From positions 1-64,000 of the forward strand of contig CAJNCJ010000004.1 in assembly GCA_905221235.1 (NCBI GenBank): a DNA stretch of 64,000 bases, read 5' to 3'. The position numbers and the translations under genes are program-made. Source of the DNA: a bacterium. Its GTDB lineage: Bacteria; Bacillota; Bacilli; Lactobacillales; Streptococcaceae. Below, piece by piece: positions 35,496 through 42,986 of this stretch. Each line of letters opens with the position of its first letter. The stretch's first letter is position 1. The notes beneath the pieces are model-generated. The model had not been told where the DNA came from and did no database searches. It was given only the letters and a program-made list of their open reading frames with translations.

Positions 35496-35659
35496 GATGT
35501 GACCTCCTTCTCAACTGTGATAGTAAAATCCCGACCATTTATATTTAAAGGCAAAACTGCCCCTGATTTTGAGTCACTTTTTAGCAAATCAAATACAATT
35601 TCTAAAACTTGCTTTCCTAAAATCAATTGTGTCTCTAAAATATTTTGCTCATTAGTCAT
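35492..35659 (-). CDS. Small phage protein (55 aa)
   Basis: A 55-codon gene: MTNEQNILETQLILGKQVLE, then IVFDLLKSDSKSGAVLPLNI, then NGRDFTITVEKEVTS. It begins right at the stop of the DUF1642 gene (overlap of one base) and has a GGTGGAGTG ribosome site. Tight packing between two known phage families supports it. The function is unknown. Confidence 0.65.
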   Translation of the reverse strand: MTNEQNILETQLILGKQVLEIVFDLLKSDSKSGAVLPLNINGRDFTITVEKEVTS

Positions 35660-36339
35660 CACTCCACCTCCTCAATCTCAATTCCTGGGCAATCGAATAC
35701 CCAGCCGAAGTCTGCATTTTCTAGTTCTTTTTTTGTAAAGAAGCTATTGTATGTTAGAGAAAAATACATTTTCCCATTTCCATCTTTTACAAAGTAGTGC
35801 TTTGTCGCTCTAAACTTCACTGTATACCTCTTCTCTTCCTCGACCTCGTAGCCGTCAAGCCATGCACGGGCAAGTGTTTCTTGATTACATTCGTTATAAA
35901 ACCATCTTTGAAGTTCCTCACTATCTTCACCATCTATAGACTTCATTAAATCTTGCAAGTCCCAATTATATTCTTTGGCTTCTTGAATATATTTATGAAC
36001 ACACTGCGGAACTTTGACTTTCTCACGTTCAACCATGCCTTCAAGCTTTCCTTGCTCGTAGCCTTCACGCCATTTTGCATGACTGAAATCTTGCTCAAAT
36101 TCACCCATGATAACCTTTAGCCAAACTTCACGATCATGCACTGGCAGTTCTCGCAATCGTGCTAGTATGTTCTTGAGATAGCGCGGAGCTTCGTCTGCAT
36201 GACCTGTTTCTGGTTCGTCTAGTTGTTCGATTAATGCAATTGCACTTTCGGTCGGAATGCCTTTGATTTCAGCACCAAATATGCTCAAATTGTAAATCCC
36301 AACTTCTCTAAACTCTTTAATCAATTCCTGCTTATTCAT
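35659..36339 (-). CDS. DUF1642 protein
   Basis: A 226-residue DUF1642 protein of streptococcal and lactococcal phages. MNKQELIKEFREVGIYNLSI leads; the middle VPQCVHKYIQEAKEYNWDLQ and ARAWLDGYEVEEEKRYTVKF are the family core. It is acidic and soluble. Its N-terminus (NKQELIK) is shared with the preceding small gene. The function is unknown. Confidence 0.85.
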   Translation of the reverse strand: MNKQELIKEFREVGIYNLSIFGAEIKGIPTESAIALIEQLDEPETGHADEAPRYLKNILARLRELPVHDREVWLKVIMGEFEQDFSHAKWREGYEQGKLEGMVEREKVKVPQCVHKYIQEAKEYNWDLQDLMKSIDGEDSEELQRWFYNECNQETLARAWLDGYEVEEEKRYTVKFRATKHYFVKDGNGKMYFSLTYNSFFTKKELENADFGWVFDCPGIEIEEVE

Positions 36340-36517
36340 CTTCCAACTCCTCCACCTTCCGTCTTAATTCTTTATTCTTTTTCTTCAACAAATCACGCTC
36401 CAGCGCTCTAATCCGTCTCTTCCGTGAATCGCACGGCTTCGAATACTCGACTATCTTCTCTTCGTTTTGCTCGATCGTGCGTAGATAACCTTTTATCAAT
36501 TCTTGCTTGTTGTACAC
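36332..36517 (-). CDS. Small coiled-coil phage protein (61 aa)
   Basis: A 61-residue highly charged helical protein (VEYSKPCDSRKRRIRALERD, then LLKKKNKELRRKVEELEDE), probably a coiled coil. The start is GTG at 36517, behind GAGGAAAT. Its first residues, YNKQELIKGYL, resemble the start of DUF1642 next to it, so one may have taken its start from the other. It overlaps both neighbours. Confidence 0.7.
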   Translation of the reverse strand: MYNKQELIKGYLRTIEQNEEKIVEYSKPCDSRKRRIRALERDLLKKKNKELRRKVEELEDE

Positions 36518-36945
36518 TAATTGCTTATTTCCTCGATTTCTACTTCAATTCTAGGATTTAGGCTATAAAATTTGCCTACATCGTGCATAGCTACCTGCCC
36601 ATCATCCTTAAACACTATCCCTGACATGCTGTCATATAGCGCTTTTTCATAATTATCAATATCAGGTTTCTTGTCTACTGGAATAACTTCATCCAGTAGC
36701 GCTTGCTGGTTCTTCTTGACCTTAGAAATATACTGAGGCGGTTTGATGTAAAATCTAAGTCGTGCCTTCAGTGCTCCCTCAAGCATAGACTTACCAGCGT
36801 ACTGTTTAGCAATCAGTAACTGGCAATGATCACGCCAGATTTTCATATCTTGTTCTTCGTATGCTTTAACAAAATAACCACGTTTTGCGAATCTTGGTCT
36901 AGATTGTGGTTTAGGTTCTATCTCTAAAATCAATCGTTCTTTCAT
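36517..36945 (-). CDS. RusA-family Holliday junction resolvase
   Basis: A 142-residue RusA-type endonuclease that resolves four-way junctions during phage recombination. ILEIEPKPQSRPRFAKRGYF and the catalytic KKPDIDNYEKALYDSMSGIV / FKDDGQVAMHD segment, with its three aspartates, are intact. The ATG overlaps the upstream stop (TGATG). It belongs with the Bet-like annealing protein in the recombination set. Confidence 0.9.
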   Translation of the reverse strand: MKERLILEIEPKPQSRPRFAKRGYFVKAYEEQDMKIWRDHCQLLIAKQYAGKSMLEGALKARLRFYIKPPQYISKVKKNQQALLDEVIPVDKKPDIDNYEKALYDSMSGIVFKDDGQVAMHDVGKFYSLNPRIEVEIEEISN

Positions 36946-37277
36946 CAATACCCCTCAAGCGTCGCTTCGATTAGTTCCATACATACCTCACGAATGGCCA
37001 CACGGTCATCGTGATTAGGATTTTCAGATTTCACTCTAAGTAATGCTGAATAGACTTCTTCATAGATTGACCGTTTTGGCATACCTTCTGGTTCATATCC
37101 CAGTAGATAACCTACACTTACTCCAAAGTAGTCAGCAAGTTGCTGGGCTTTTTCTGGTTTAATCTGACGTTCGCCTTTTTCCCAATAAATGTAAGTTCTT
37201 TTTGTAACTCCTATTTCATCAGCGATTTCTTGCTGAGTCAGGCCTTTAGCTTTCCTCAACTCTCTCAGTTTATTCAT
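36945..37277 (-). CDS. XRE-family transcriptional regulator
   Basis: A 110-residue protein with a helix-turn-helix (LRELRKAKGLTQQEIADEIG, VTKRTYIYWEKGERQIKPEK) followed by ADYFGVSVGYLLGYEPEG, then a helical C-terminal part. It sits inside the early operon and not at the switch, so it probably tunes early or late genes. It overlaps the zinc-finger-like gene upstream by 4 bp. Confidence 0.85.
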   Translation of the reverse strand: MNKLRELRKAKGLTQQEIADEIGVTKRTYIYWEKGERQIKPEKAQQLADYFGVSVGYLLGYEPEGMPKRSIYEEVYSALLRVKSENPNHDDRVAIREVCMELIEATLEGY

Positions 37278-37507
37278 CCAAACACCTCATTCAAATCTTT
37301 AACGTCTTCATTATGATTGAAAGGTTCGTAAGCTAATCTTCCAAAACCTGCCTTATTCGTGCTTGTCGGTGTGTCTCCTACCCATTTCAAGTGAAGTGAC
37401 ATACTGCATCCACGACAGTTAATTGAACAAGGTTTTAGTTTTGCGAATCGTGTATAGCATATTCCACAAAACGGACATTGCACATCTACTTTTACTACTT
37501 CAGTCAT
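37274..37507 (-). CDS. Zinc-finger-like phage protein (77 aa)
   Basis: A 77-residue protein with VDVQCPFCGICYTRF and LKPCSINCRGCSMSL: five to six cysteines spaced as a zinc-binding site. ATG at 37507 is preferred; a longer TTG-started frame lacks a ribosome site. It lies in the early operon, with its stop overlapping the XRE gene. The function is unknown. Just upstream, about 180 bp (37508-37685) hold no gene; a 13-codon frame only. Confidence 0.65.
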   Translation of the reverse strand: MTEVVKVDVQCPFCGICYTRFAKLKPCSINCRGCSMSLHLKWVGDTPTSTNKAGFGRLAYEPFNHNEDVKDLNEVFG

Positions 37508-37685
37508 ACTTTCTACCAAAATCCCACGCCTGCCAAATTGTGAGCGTGGCAAGCGTGAGTGAAATTCTTTGCGTCATTCGTCCAAAAGTCACATAAGTGT
37601 CACTGACGCATTTTCTAGTTCGCAGTTTTACAAGAATGCCCGGCTTGTTGGTTTTTGAGTTGTTTCCATTTTGGAAACAGTTGGT

Positions 37686-38738
37686 TTATTTAATCAGTTC
37701 ATCCAATTCTGCCTGCGTCAACGGCTCGATACGTTGATAACCTTGGACAGTGTAGTTTTTCTTGTATTCAAATCCCAAATCCGCAAGGCTATTCTTGAAA
37801 TAGTCTTTTTCTTCCGTGTCAGCGAAATACACTTCCAAGGTCATCTTTTGGGTATATCGTTTTAAGCCATTTTCAGCCCCTCTGACGGCTTCTTGCTGGT
37901 TTTGGGATAATTGCCCACTGTCTAAGATTTCGCCCGTCTCTGGGTCAAATTCCTGCGTTTCCTCGTCGATATGACAGCCATGAATTGTTCTAAACTCTGG
38001 ATGTTCATTTTGGTGCTGAGCTAAAAGTTCCTCACGTTCTCGATCAGCTCGCTCTTGAGCCAATCTAACTTCTTCTTTTTGCTTTTCAAAAGCGTAGTCT
38101 GCCTTGATTTGCTCCAGCACTTCAACCAAAGTCATATCTTTCAGCATTCGAATATATGGCTGGTCTGTCATTCCGTACTCAGCACATTGTCCTGAGATTG
38201 CTGAGATGGTTTTCTTGTACTCTTCTTGCTTCTGATACTCAAATGTAATCATGTCATCAAGCGACTTCATCGTAACTTTCTTGAGTGTCACACCGTCAGC
38301 CATGAAATCGCCTGCCTTGATGTACTCAAGGGCCTTCTCGTCAAATAGACGAGGGTCTAGCATGTATTCTGACGCCTTGTTTGTGATGTACCCCTTAACA
38401 GTATCCAGTCTGAGTGCTTTCTGGTGGTCTTCAAACTCTTTGACATCTTTCGCAATCTTTTTGATAACACCGTCCAGCGGTTCAACCTGCTCTGTGATGT
38501 ATTCATTGAAATCATCAGCTGTTTTTGACAAAACCTTTTTGATTTTGATACGCTCATCAGATATCTGCTTGAACAGCTTTCTGAGATCAGCTAGTACTTG
38601 CTTATCGTCTTTGATAGTAGAAGCGGTAACTGTGTAATTTTGGTACTTCGTTACCACCTCTTTAATATTTTGTTCAAACAATTCACGGTCTAGAATTTCA
38701 ACTTCTGCCTGTGTTACACTTACTTGTAATTCTTGCAT
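37686..38738 (-). CDS. DUF1351 protein
   Basis: A 350-residue DUF1351 protein, a partner family of phage annealing proteins. It is mainly helical: DRELFEQNIKEVVTKYQNYT, VTASTIKDDKQVLADLRKLF, a coiled coil near residues 195-240 (EQIKADYAFEKQKEEVRLAQ), and a conserved C-terminal LEVYFADTEEKDYFKNSLAD. It lies 1 bp after the Bet-like gene. A role in recombination is inferred from this neighbour. Confidence 0.85.
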   Translation of the reverse strand: MQELQVSVTQAEVEILDRELFEQNIKEVVTKYQNYTVTASTIKDDKQVLADLRKLFKQISDERIKIKKVLSKTADDFNEYITEQVEPLDGVIKKIAKDVKEFEDHQKALRLDTVKGYITNKASEYMLDPRLFDEKALEYIKAGDFMADGVTLKKVTMKSLDDMITFEYQKQEEYKKTISAISGQCAEYGMTDQPYIRMLKDMTLVEVLEQIKADYAFEKQKEEVRLAQERADREREELLAQHQNEHPEFRTIHGCHIDEETQEFDPETGEILDSGQLSQNQQEAVRGAENGLKRYTQKMTLEVYFADTEEKDYFKNSLADLGFEYKKNYTVQGYQRIEPLTQAELDELIK

Positions 38739-38739
38739 C

Positions 38740-39480
38740 TTAGTACTCCATTTCTTCTAAGAGTTCGCCTTGTAGTGGTTCGTCTTCAAAATCAGGAATT
38801 TCATCTTCCGGATAAGCTGATGATTGGTGTTTTTCCTGCTCACGCTTCATCTCTTCAATCTGAGCCATTTTCCTCGTTCTCACATCTTCTTGGGATTCTT
38901 GAGGAGTTACATCGATAGGAGCAGCTTGTTCCATTTCCTCACTTGTATAAAGTCCGCCCACATCTTCTGAGAACGAATCACGGACTGCTGCAACAATCGC
39001 AACTTTCTCAATCATCTGCCCTGGGGCTTTTTGCCACCAGTTCTTCCCAGTGTTATATGCTGACAACTCAACTTCACGATATACTGGTCTAGTTCTATCT
39101 TTACGATAAACCTCACACCAACCACCGATTAGAGTACAATTTTTAGGTAAGATGACGCCTTTTTTATTTTTTAACTCTCCACTTGCATCTTCGTAGATAA
39201 TTCCACTTTCAAAACCGTCATAATTTTGATTTTGTTCCGCACGCTTCATAAAAGCGTCCTTTGAGACAACAATCTGTGCAGGATTGTTTCCGTATTTGAT
39301 AAAGTAAACTTCTTTTGTGAACGGGTTTAAATTTCGATTTTTTACAATAGCCAGCAAAGTTTGTAGTTCCTGAGGGCTTGCTTGATGTTTCGGGTCGACA
39401 AAATTTCTCAAGGTTGCCCCGTCTAGTTTTTGCAAATCTGTCAAATATGCGCCTTTTGTTTGTGTTAGTTCGTTAGTCAT
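38740..39480 (-). CDS. Bet/RecT-type single-strand annealing protein
   Basis: A 246-residue Red-beta/Bet family annealing protein. The motif ELQTLLAIVKNRNLNPFTKE, then VYFIKYGNNPAQIVVSKDAF, then MKRAEQNQNYDGFESGIIYE is diagnostic. It pairs complementary single strands in phage replication and recombination. No exonuclease partner gene is recognisable next to it; DUF1351 fills that position. Confidence 0.92.
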   Translation of the reverse strand: MTNELTQTKGAYLTDLQKLDGATLRNFVDPKHQASPQELQTLLAIVKNRNLNPFTKEVYFIKYGNNPAQIVVSKDAFMKRAEQNQNYDGFESGIIYEDASGELKNKKGVILPKNCTLIGGWCEVYRKDRTRPVYREVELSAYNTGKNWWQKAPGQMIEKVAIVAAVRDSFSEDVGGLYTSEEMEQAAPIDVTPQESQEDVRTRKMAQIEEMKREQEKHQSSAYPEDEIPDFEDEPLQGELLEEMEY

Positions 39481-39498
39481 TTTCTTCTCCTTTTAGTT

Positions 39499-39684
39499 TT
39501 AGTAATTAAACATTGTTCCACAGTATCCAGCGTCTTCCAATGCTAATTTTTGAAAATAATGTAACATGTCATTAATACTCATTTTTCTAACCATTTTCTC
39601 GGTTAAGGACTCGCCATCAATTTCTGCTTTCATTTCTTCTCTGAGTTCTTGTTTCCATTTTTTGTAATATAATCGCTTTTTCAT
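39499..39684 (-). CDS. Small phage protein (61 aa)
   Basis: A 61-residue basic, helical protein (MKKRLYYKKWKQELREEMKA, then DGESLTEKMVRKMSINDMLH). It starts with ATG overlapping the previous stop (ATGA) and has AGAAGGAA in front. It lies in a run of small early genes. The function is unknown. Confidence 0.65.
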   Translation of the reverse strand: MKKRLYYKKWKQELREEMKAEIDGESLTEKMVRKMSINDMLHYFQKLALEDAGYCGTMFNY

Positions 39685-39860
39685 TTCCTTCTACCTTTCG
39701 TCTTCTTCAAATTCCAATTTTCACGCTTTAAGCGCTTGTTTTCGTTTTGTAATTTCAAAATAACGTCTTGTTGTTCGTTGATGATTCGCCCCAGCTCTCG
39801 GCCAAGATGCATATAATCAGCTCGCCAGCTGTCGATTTCTGCAAGTAGTTCTTCAATCAT
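39681..39860 (-). CDS. Small coiled phage protein (59 aa)
   Basis: A 59-codon gene: MIEELLAEIDSWRADYMHLG, then RELGRIINEQQDVILKLQNE, then NKRLKRENWNLKKTKGRRK. It is a helical protein with a leucine-rich coiled coil and a very basic end. Starts and stops overlap the genes on both sides by 4 bp, showing translational coupling. The function is unknown. Confidence 0.65.
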   Translation of the reverse strand: MIEELLAEIDSWRADYMHLGRELGRIINEQQDVILKLQNENKRLKRENWNLKKTKGRRK

Positions 39861-39973
39861 ACTTCATCACCCACATATCGATACTGCCCACATCCAACAT
39901 AGATGTACTGGCTAGGGTCAAGCTCCTCTTGCTCTTCAGGCGGTTGCATTATATCCCTGTCGTAATCAAACAT
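39857..39973 (-). CDS. Small acidic phage protein (38 aa)
   Basis: A 38-codon gene: MFDYDRDIMQPPEEQEELDP, then SQYIYVGCGQYRYVGDEV. Its ATG overlaps the previous stop (ATGTTTGA) and its stop overlaps the next start (ATGA). Acidic first half, aromatic second half. The tight packing supports it; the function is unknown. Confidence 0.6.
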   Translation of the reverse strand: MFDYDRDIMQPPEEQEELDPSQYIYVGCGQYRYVGDEV

Positions 39974-40109
39974 GAGCATACACCTTTCCAAGTTCCAGAA
40001 CTCGCTTCACATATCTAGCCTTGGATGTTAGCCCAAGATCCAGTAATTCGTTTTTTTCTTCATGGTTGGCCAGAAGCCATACACGGTTCTCAAGTTCAAT
40101 TCTAGTCAT
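39966..40109 (-). CDS. Small phage protein (47 aa)
   Basis: A 47-codon gene: MTRIELENRVWLLANHEEKN, then ELLDLGLTSKARYVKRVLEL, then GKVYAHV. It is a short helical protein of the early cluster, with a GAGGAT ribosome site. The function is unknown. Confidence 0.6.
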   Translation of the reverse strand: MTRIELENRVWLLANHEEKNELLDLGLTSKARYVKRVLELGKVYAHV

Positions 40110-40119
40110 TATCTCATCC

Positions 40120-40443
40120 TCAATGCAATACTTTCATAATCGCTTTTTTAGGTTCTGGCAAAGCTAACGGCTCTGGTTTTAACCCCTCAGGACGCTCATT
40201 GTCAAACGTAAATCCTTGAAAATCTCTTCGGATATTCTTCCTAATCTCCTCACGCTCAATCTCACGACCAATTTCAACTGCCTCGTTAAACGCTTGTATA
40301 ATCTTCGTGTCGCGTTCTTCTAACTTGCGTTGTTTCTCAAGTTCGTGCAGTTCCATTTGTCGTGCTAAAATTCCTGCTCCGATAAATCCCAAAACCAAAG
40401 CGCCTGTTCCTAAAAGCTGGTTGATTAATGGTGGTTCAAACAT
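40120..40443 (-). CDS. Small membrane / coiled protein (107 aa)
   Basis: A 107-residue protein with one N-terminal membrane helix (INQLLGTGALVLGFIGAGIL) and a long charged helix (ELEKQRKLEERDTKIIQAFN), ending in a proline-rich tail. It probably sits in the membrane with its helix inside the cell. It has a GGAGAAAG ribosome site. The function is unknown. Confidence 0.7.
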   Translation of the reverse strand: MFEPPLINQLLGTGALVLGFIGAGILARQMELHELEKQRKLEERDTKIIQAFNEAVEIGREIEREEIRKNIRRDFQGFTFDNERPEGLKPEPLALPEPKKAIMKVLH

Positions 40444-40503
40444 TTCTTCTTTCTCCTGTTTTAAATTTTCTATAAAGTCTGTTCTTGATTTTATCTAGCA
40501 GTT

Positions 40504-40629
40504 TTATGCTACATTCTCCATGTTTTCAATAATTCCATCTACAACGTTATAGAATTGATGTCCCGCTGGAACTACGATTTCTTCATCTGGTTCTAATTTT
40601 CGACCGTAAGCATATACTGTTACTTTCAT
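40504..40629 (-). CDS. Small phage protein (41 aa)
   Basis: A 41-codon gene, MKVTVYAYGRKLEPDEEIVV, then PAGHQFYNVVDGIIENMENVA, with AGGAAT before the ATG. It looks like a small beta-then-helix protein. It fills the gap between the ParB-like gene and the membrane protein. The function is unknown. Confidence 0.6.
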   Translation of the reverse strand: MKVTVYAYGRKLEPDEEIVVPAGHQFYNVVDGIIENMENVA

Positions 40630-40647
40630 TTCTTATTCCTACCTTTT

Positions 40648-41445
40648 TTAATTATCTTCATCCTGTTTAGGCAGACTGGGTATTGTTAATGCTCCTTTTC
40701 TGTTGATGAAGTATTGAATTAAAGAAGGGTGATCATCACTCCATCTTCCGTTATACATTTCTAAAAATTTTAAAAGCAACTTTTTATTTGAAAAACCTTC
40801 GATATCTTCTGATGTCACATCCGATTTTTTCAGTTTTGCCAACATCCTATTTTCATCAAAAACAGAGGTTGTATACAAAGTCCACAAAACAGATTGTAGA
40901 ATTGGTTTGTTAGGAAGTTTAGTTTCGCTTAAAACTCGTTCGTAGAACTTACAAAATTCTCTTAGTTGTTTTTCGTTTGAAAATATATAATCACCATTTT
41001 TTAATCTTTTGATTACTTTTGGAGCAGTGCCATCACGTCTTCCTGAACCAGCTACGATCACCATCTTGTCACTAAGTAGTTCGTTCTCTTCTAAAAAATT
41101 AGCTAATTTAATAAACTCAGGGTCTCCTTCTAAAGAGAACGAATACACATAATCTTGTAATGCCCAATTCACAGCTGACGTATTCATCGAAATTACCGTT
41201 TTAAAGTTAGCGGTAGGGTCAACTATGAAGCGCACTGGTTTTCTATGTTTTTTCAAGTAATAAAGACGATGTTGCCCGTCGATAACTTCCATTTTTTCAT
41301 TTACTAAAATCGGCTGACGTTGACCCTCAGAAAGCAACTCCTCTTCCAATTTAGGATTTTCAGTTATTTTTCTATTGCTAATTTTGCGAAACATATCATA
41401 ATCAGTAGTTGTTAAAATTTCATTTGTGTTTAAATTCATATTCAT
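40648..41445 (-). CDS. ParB N-terminal-like nuclease-domain protein
   Basis: A 265-residue protein with a ParB/Sulfiredoxin-like N-terminal domain: LSEGQRQPILVNEKMEVIDG, followed by QHRLYYLKKHRKPVRFIVDP, matching the box I/II (G-x-x-QPI, DGxHR) of this superfamily. There is no ParB-type DNA-binding helix-turn-helix pattern that I can recognise; the C-terminal part is helical (RLKNGDYIFSNEKQLREFCK). It may be a CTP-dependent switch or a nuclease acting on host DNA. A strong AGAGGA site precedes ATG. Confidence 0.75.
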   Translation of the reverse strand: MNMNLNTNEILTTTDYDMFRKISNRKITENPKLEEELLSEGQRQPILVNEKMEVIDGQHRLYYLKKHRKPVRFIVDPTANFKTVISMNTSAVNWALQDYVYSFSLEGDPEFIKLANFLEENELLSDKMVIVAGSGRRDGTAPKVIKRLKNGDYIFSNEKQLREFCKFYERVLSETKLPNKPILQSVLWTLYTTSVFDENRMLAKLKKSDVTSEDIEGFSNKKLLLKFLEMYNGRWSDDHPSLIQYFINRKGALTIPSLPKQDEDN

Positions 41446-41506
41446 GTTATAATCCTCTTGTAATGTTTTTTAAGTATGCGCCTGATTGCCGTCAGGTGCT
41501 TTTTGT

Positions 41507-41797
41507 TTATAAATTTGAAATTCTAATAAGAATTTTTTCCAATTCTTCTTTGCCATTGATGTAACCAATAACGTCGTCGGTTATTCCTGATTTGTAATCT
41601 AAGTCCCACGAACCTGTTTCCTTGTTGTATTTAACAACTGCTAATTCAAGTCCGTAAGAGTGCGGATTGCGAACTACACTCGCACCGTATCCATTATCAA
41701 AATGGTATTCATGTCTTTGATACTTAAAAAAGCTATTTGAATGAACGGTAAATTCTTCGCATTCAATTTCGATTTTAGGTAAATTGTATTGTTTCAT
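41507..41797 (-). CDS. Small phage protein (96 aa)
   Basis: A 96-residue mixed alpha/beta protein (MKQYNLPKIEIECEEFTVHS, YHFDNGYGASVVRNPHSYGL, VVKYNKETGSWDLDYKSGIT). It lies upstream of the ParB-like gene. I recall similar small phage proteins but no function. Confidence 0.7.
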   Translation of the reverse strand: MKQYNLPKIEIECEEFTVHSNSFFKYQRHEYHFDNGYGASVVRNPHSYGLELAVVKYNKETGSWDLDYKSGITDDVIGYINGKEELEKILIRISNL

Positions 41798-41803
41798 ACT
41801 TTA

Positions 41804-41956
41804 TTAACCTTCCATTTGTTTCTTTAACTTCTCGATAACCCTCTGAAGTTGCTTCTCATCGACAGAACCTACCGATAAATTCGTAGCGCTTATATTTCCT
41901 GCACTCATTGTTGATTTTCGCTTTATCCTGCTATACGGATATCGTCTCGGTCTCAT
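41804..41956 (-). CDS. Small phage protein (50 aa)
   Basis: A 50-codon gene: MRPRRYPYSRIKRKSTMSAG, then NISATNLSVGSVDEKQLQRV, then IEKLKKQMEG. The N-terminus is very basic and the C-terminus forms a short amphipathic helix. An AGGAGAAGG ribosome site supports it. It lies between two other small early genes. The function is unknown. Confidence 0.65.
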   Translation of the reverse strand: MRPRRYPYSRIKRKSTMSAGNISATNLSVGSVDEKQLQRVIEKLKKQMEG

Positions 41957-41965
41957 TTCCTTCTC

Positions 41966-42184
41966 CTAACTCGTGTAAATTCCGCCATATTCGGCATAGT
42001 ACGTCAGCTCGTTCAGCTTTCTTGTAAACTGGTAGTCGTCAGTTTTAAGTAACTTATCTTTCAGCAAGCTAGATAGTCCGTAGTGTTTTGCTTCAAACTG
42101 ATCAATAATCTGCTGACGCTCCTTAGTAGTCACTCGCTGATATTGTTCTTCTTGACTGCGTGTCATTGCTAAATTTGAACGCAT
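41966..42184 (-). CDS. Small phage protein (72 aa)
   Basis: A 72-residue helical protein (TRSQEEQYQRVTTKERQQII, then DQFEAKHYGLSSLLKDKLLK), sharing 62 bp with the 3' end of the DnaC-like gene. The ATG at 42184 has AAGGAAA upstream; the ATG at 42166 is possible. The function is unknown. Confidence 0.65.
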   Translation of the reverse strand: MRSNLAMTRSQEEQYQRVTTKERQQIIDQFEAKHYGLSSLLKDKLLKTDDYQFTRKLNELTYYAEYGGIYTS

Positions 42185-42977
42185 TAGTTTTCATGTTTCC
42201 TTTCGTGATTCGGTCTAGAAGGCTTTTCTCATACAATTTCTTGAGATGTTCGCCTCCGTAATTCGTTGTAATAATTGTATTCGTCCTGTTTTCGAGTATT
42301 TGATACAGGACTTTTTGAATCCAACTATTGCCTTGCTTGATATCATCTCCCACACTTGATTCTTTGCCAAGGTCATCCAAAATCAAGTAATCAACTTCCT
42401 GCAAGAACTTAATTGTCTGCCTTTCGTCCCACTTAGAATCCTTGTACCTAAATGCGTCCTTCATCCGTGAGAATAGTTCAACAGTAGGCAGATACACGAC
42501 CGAGCGCTTCATCTGGAATTTCTGGAAACTCTCGTTAAGCGTCTTAGCAATCCCAACTGCTAGATGGCTCTTACCAACGCCAGGCGGTCCGCTGATGATT
42601 GTGTTCCCCTCGTATCGTTCCTTAACGTAGTCTGTTGTAATCCTCTTAGCAAAATTAACGGCACTAGCATCTTGTTCCGTGTGAATCTCAAAGTTACCGA
42701 TAGTTGCATTTTTCAAATCAAGTGGAATGATACTCTCTTTAGCAAACAGAGCATAAGACCTTGTATTTCTGATTTGTGCCTCAGCTTGAGCCAGTTGCTC
42801 GCCTGCTTGACTTTGGATTTTCTCCTGCACACATTCAGGGCAATAGGTTAGTATGTTCTGCGTGCAAGGATTAACTGAGCGCCACATATACACACCTTCA
42901 TGCTTTTGGCATTGGTCTCTTAATGTTTCAACCTGCAAGGCTCTAGTCTGTAGTTCTTTGCTTGATACTGTTCGCAT
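42123..42977 (-). CDS. DnaC-like helicase loader
   Basis: A 284-residue AAA+ ATPase that loads the host replicative helicase on phage DNA. Walker A is NTIISGPPGVGKSHLAVGIA, Walker B is VDYLILDDLGKE, and a sensor-like TNTIITTNYGGEHL follows. The N-terminal region has cysteines (YMWRSVNPCTQNILTYCPEC) that could bind zinc. It is 9 bp after the replisome organiser gene, a standard phage replication pair. Confidence 0.92.
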   Translation of the reverse strand: MRTVSSKELQTRALQVETLRDQCQKHEGVYMWRSVNPCTQNILTYCPECVQEKIQSQAGEQLAQAEAQIRNTRSYALFAKESIIPLDLKNATIGNFEIHTEQDASAVNFAKRITTDYVKERYEGNTIISGPPGVGKSHLAVGIAKTLNESFQKFQMKRSVVYLPTVELFSRMKDAFRYKDSKWDERQTIKFLQEVDYLILDDLGKESSVGDDIKQGNSWIQKVLYQILENRTNTIITTNYGGEHLKKLYEKSLLDRITKGNMKTNAFKFSNDTQSRRTISASDY

Positions 42978-42986
42978 AGCAACCTC

